Shown: piece by piece, positions 6,533 through 8,296 of the stretch
How the letters are laid out: the number at the start of each line of letters is the position of its first letter
How positions within the stretch are numbered: position 1 is the first letter of the stretch
Assembly (NCBI GenBank): GCA_023426345.1
Contig: JAFAAX010000116.1
Span: forward strand, 1 to 8,296
Reading direction: 5' to 3'
From: Actinomycetes bacterium
GTDB taxonomy: Bacteria > Actinomycetota > Actinomycetes > Actinomycetales > Actinomycetaceae
Length of the DNA: 8,296 nt
Notes under the pieces: model-generated
Told to the model about the DNA's origin: nothing
Database searches by the model: none
What the model saw: only the letters and a program-made list of their open reading frames with translations
Program-made: the position numbers and the translations under genes

Positions 6533-7072
6533 TCAGAAGCTGACGGCGGACTCGACGGTGAGGCCCTCCAGCCTCGACCGCCCGTCCAGCGCCTCCAGCT
6601 CGAGCAGCACCGCCACCGCGGCCACCTCCGCCCCGCATTGGCGGATCAGCCGCACCGACGCGTTCGCCGTTCCGCCCGTCGCCAGGACGTCGTCGACCAC
6701 CAGCACGCGCTGCCCGGGCGTCACCGAGTCCGGACGCAGCTCCATCCGGGCCGTGCCGTATTCCAGCGCGTAGTCCACGCCGATCACCGGTCCGGGCAGC
6801 TTCCCGGCCTTGCGGATCGTCAGCATGCCGATCCCGAGCTGCGTCGCCAGCGGCGCCGCCAGGATGAACCCGCGCGACTCCAGCCCGGCCACCGCGTCGA
6901 CCCGGCCGCGGTAGCGGTCCGCGAGCAGCCCGATGAGCTCCTGGAACGCCGGCCCGTTGGCCAGCAGTGGCGTGATGTCGCGGAACAGGACGCCCGGCTC
7001 CGGGAAGTCCGGGATCTCGCGCAGGTTCGAGGTGACCAGCTCCGCGACGCGGGGCCCCAGTTCCCGACTCAT
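6533..7072 (-). CDS. apt: Adenine phosphoribosyltransferase
   Basis: Purine salvage enzyme converting adenine and PRPP to AMP and pyrophosphate in the cytoplasm. It has 179 residues, typical for the family. The N-terminal hood region reads IPDFPEPGVLFRDITPLL (20-37), GLESRGF (63-69) lies at the pyrophosphate/adenine site, RKAGKLPG (87-94) begins the flexible catalytic loop, and the PRPP-binding motif VLVVDDVLATGGTA (123-136) is complete with the two adjacent Asp and the TGGT loop. The ATG at 7072 overlaps the secF stop as ATGA and has GGAGG five bases upstream (minus-strand GGAGGAACCGATG), so it is translated with secF. The next gene, rsh, starts 37 bases downstream. The secF-apt-rsh order is conserved in actinobacteria; in Mycobacterium a lipoprotein gene separates secF and apt, which is absent here. 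Confidence 0.97.
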   Translation of the reverse strand: MSRELGPRVAELVTSNLREIPDFPEPGVLFRDITPLLANGPAFQELIGLLADRYRGRVDAVAGLESRGFILAAPLATQLGIGMLTIRKAGKLPGPVIGVDYALEYGTARMELRPDSVTPGQRVLVVDDVLATGGTANASVRLIRQCGAEVAAVAVLLELEALDGRSRLEGLTVESAVSF

Positions 7073-8175
7073 CGGTTCCTCCGGTTCTTGCGGCGAGGTT
7101 GGGCGGATTGCCCCAGATGGTGTCCCGGCACGACCGGCGCGACGCGCACCTCCGCGACGGCGGCGCCCTCCTCGGTCTGGCCGTCCGGACCGGTCGCGCG
7201 CTGGCGCGCCGCCAGCACGGTCGCGGTGTGCTCCTTCGTGCGGGCCCGCAGTCCCTCGAGGACGACGAGGAAGGGCGAGGCGACGAAGATCGAGGAGTAC
7301 GTGCCCGCCAGCATGCCGACGAACAGCGCCAACGAGATGTCGGTGAGCGTGCCGCTGCCCAGCAGCCAGGTGCCGATGAAGAGGATCGCGGCCACGGGCA
7401 GCACGGCGACGACCGACGTGTTGATCGAGCGCACCATCGTCTGGTTGACGGCCAGGTTGACCATCTCCCCGAACGTGTAGCGCTTCTGGTCCCACACGCC
7501 TCTCGTCAGCTCGCGGACCTTGTCGAAGACCACGACCGTGTCGTAGAGCGAGTACGCGAGGATCGTGAGGAAGCCGATGACCGTCGCCGGGGAGACCTCC
7601 ACCCGGGTGATCGCGAACACGGCGACCGTCAGCAGCATGTCGTGGGCCAGGGCGATCATCGCCGCGCCGGACATCGTCCACGAGCGGAAGTAGATCGTCA
7701 TGATGACGGTCACCAGCACGACGAAGATCACCAGGGACTGCAGCGCCTTCTTCGTGACGTCCTGCCCCCAGGTCGGGCCGATGGAGTTCGACTGGACGTC
7801 GGCCTCGTCCACGCCGTAGGCGTCGCCGAGGGCCTGCCGCACGGCGGCCGTGGTCCCGGTGTCCATCGGCGGGGCCTGGACGCGGATCGAGTCGCTGCCG
7901 AGCGAGGACACGTGGACCTCGGAGATGGCGACGCCCTCCGCGGCCAGGGCGTCGTAGGCGGGCTGCTGGGCCTTCGTGTCCGCGACGCCGGCGACCGTGA
8001 ACTGCGCGCCGCCGGTGAACTCGATGGACTGGTTGAAGCCCAGGGTGGCCATCAGGACGATCGAGACGGCCATGACCGCGCTGGCGATGCCGACGAACAC
8101 CGTCCGGTGCTTGATGATGCCGTAGGACTTCCTCCCGGCGTACAGGGCGTTGCCCCACTGGGCGAAGCTCATCAT
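7069..8175 (-). CDS. secF: Protein translocase subunit SecF
   Basis: Integral membrane partner of SecD; the SecDF complex uses the proton gradient to assist late steps of Sec-dependent export. It has 368 residues. Order: cytoplasmic N-terminus, TM1 (about 25-47), a periplasm-facing-type extracellular domain starting with the conserved SIEFTGG (50-56; the usual Asp is Glu here), then TM2 (about 145-163), TM3 (169-189), TM4 (197-217, with YSLYDTVVVFDKVREL at 208-223, the SecF signature), TM5 (255-273) and TM6 (276-306). A cytoplasmic tail of about 60 residues ends in a strongly basic RRKNRRNR. The start overlaps the secD stop (ATGATGA) and has AGGAGG seven bases upstream, which favours the first of two adjacent ATG codons. 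The stop overlaps the apt start. Identification is firm. Confidence 0.97.
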   Translation of the reverse strand: MMSFAQWGNALYAGRKSYGIIKHRTVFVGIASAVMAVSIVLMATLGFNQSIEFTGGAQFTVAGVADTKAQQPAYDALAAEGVAISEVHVSSLGSDSIRVQAPPMDTGTTAAVRQALGDAYGVDEADVQSNSIGPTWGQDVTKKALQSLVIFVVLVTVIMTIYFRSWTMSGAAMIALAHDMLLTVAVFAITRVEVSPATVIGFLTILAYSLYDTVVVFDKVRELTRGVWDQKRYTFGEMVNLAVNQTMVRSINTSVVAVLPVAAILFIGTWLLGSGTLTDISLALFVGMLAGTYSSIFVASPFLVVLEGLRARTKEHTATVLAARQRATGPDGQTEEGAAVAEVRVAPVVPGHHLGQSAQPRRKNRRNR

Positions 8176-8296
8176 CGCTGGTCCTCCTTCGGCTCGTCGC
8201 GGGCCCCGTCCACCGCGCTGCCCTCCGTCTGCGCAGGATCGTCGGCGGGCTGCGGCGCGTGGGCGGCCTCGAAGCGGCGCTCCGCCAGCGACTTCG
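8172..8296 (-). CDS. secD: Protein translocase subunit SecD (C-terminal end only)
   Basis: An open frame enters from the high-coordinate edge and ends in a TGA at 8174-8172, overlapping the secF start. The visible 40 residues begin KSLAERRFEAAH and continue into a Pro/Ala/Asp/Glu-rich hydrophilic tail ending DEPKEDQR. No catalytic or membrane part is in view. The assignment rests on position: secD directly precedes and overlaps secF in this conserved block, and actinobacterial SecD proteins commonly carry hydrophilic cytoplasmic tails. The last codons also carry the secF ribosome-binding site. Confidence 0.8.
   Translation of the reverse strand, partial: KSLAERRFEAAHAPQPADDPAQTEGSAVDGARDEPKEDQR

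Noticed and set aside
1..8296. tRNA, rRNA, CRISPR array, insertion sequence or prophage signal
   Set aside because: None seen: no regularly spaced repeats, no transposase or integrase motifs, no tRNA-like cloverleaf, and base composition is uniform throughout.

Overview
This is a GC-rich, densely coded stretch from an actinobacterium. All eight genes lie on the minus strand, so the biological reading order runs from high to low coordinates: secD (3' end only), secF, apt, rsh (relA/spoT type), a DUF349 protein, a metallo-beta-lactamase-fold hydrolase, hisS, and the 5' end of a P-loop GTPase. The order secD-secF-apt-rel-(one gene)-MBL hydrolase-hisS is the known conserved actinobacterial block; in Mycobacterium and Streptomyces the slot between rel and the hydrolase holds a peptidyl-prolyl isomerase. 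Here that slot holds a DUF349 protein, and hisS is followed by a GTPase. Together with the protein sequences this makes me think of Actinomycetaceae (Actinomyces/Schaalia-like), but that placement is an inference.

Layout: (1) 6533-8296 is a tightly coupled translocase/salvage unit. SecD and SecF, the accessory membrane subunits of the Sec translocon, overlap by an ATGA, and secF overlaps apt (adenine phosphoribosyltransferase) by another ATGA. (2) 4177-6532 holds rsh, a bifunctional (p)ppGpp synthetase/hydrolase with complete HD, synthetase, TGS, zinc-finger and ACT domains. It has no Shine-Dalgarno, and a -10-like hexamer sits exactly where it would start transcription on the A of the ATG, so a leaderless mRNA is predicted. 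(3) 4039-4176 is a 138-base gap with three consecutive perfect hairpins and a possible -10 hexamer. (4) 1883-4038 is a GTG-started DUF349 gene overlapping (GTGA) the MBL-fold hydrolase. (5) 1765-1882 is a short GC-rich gap with two hairpins. (6) 1-1764 holds hisS and, one base later, the truncated GTPase gene.

Functionally the window links protein export, purine salvage, the stringent response and histidyl-tRNA charging. HisRS controls the pool of charged tRNA-His, uncharged tRNA triggers Rsh on the ribosome, and Apt feeds the purine nucleotide pool from which (p)ppGpp is made. Most of this is core genome. I see no mobile element, tRNA, rRNA, CRISPR array or obvious horizontally acquired segment, and no convincing unknown multi-gene system. 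The points most worth a second look are the leaderless rsh promoter, the three-hairpin leader before the DUF349 gene, the DUF349 gene replacing ppiB, and the GTPase coupled to hisS.
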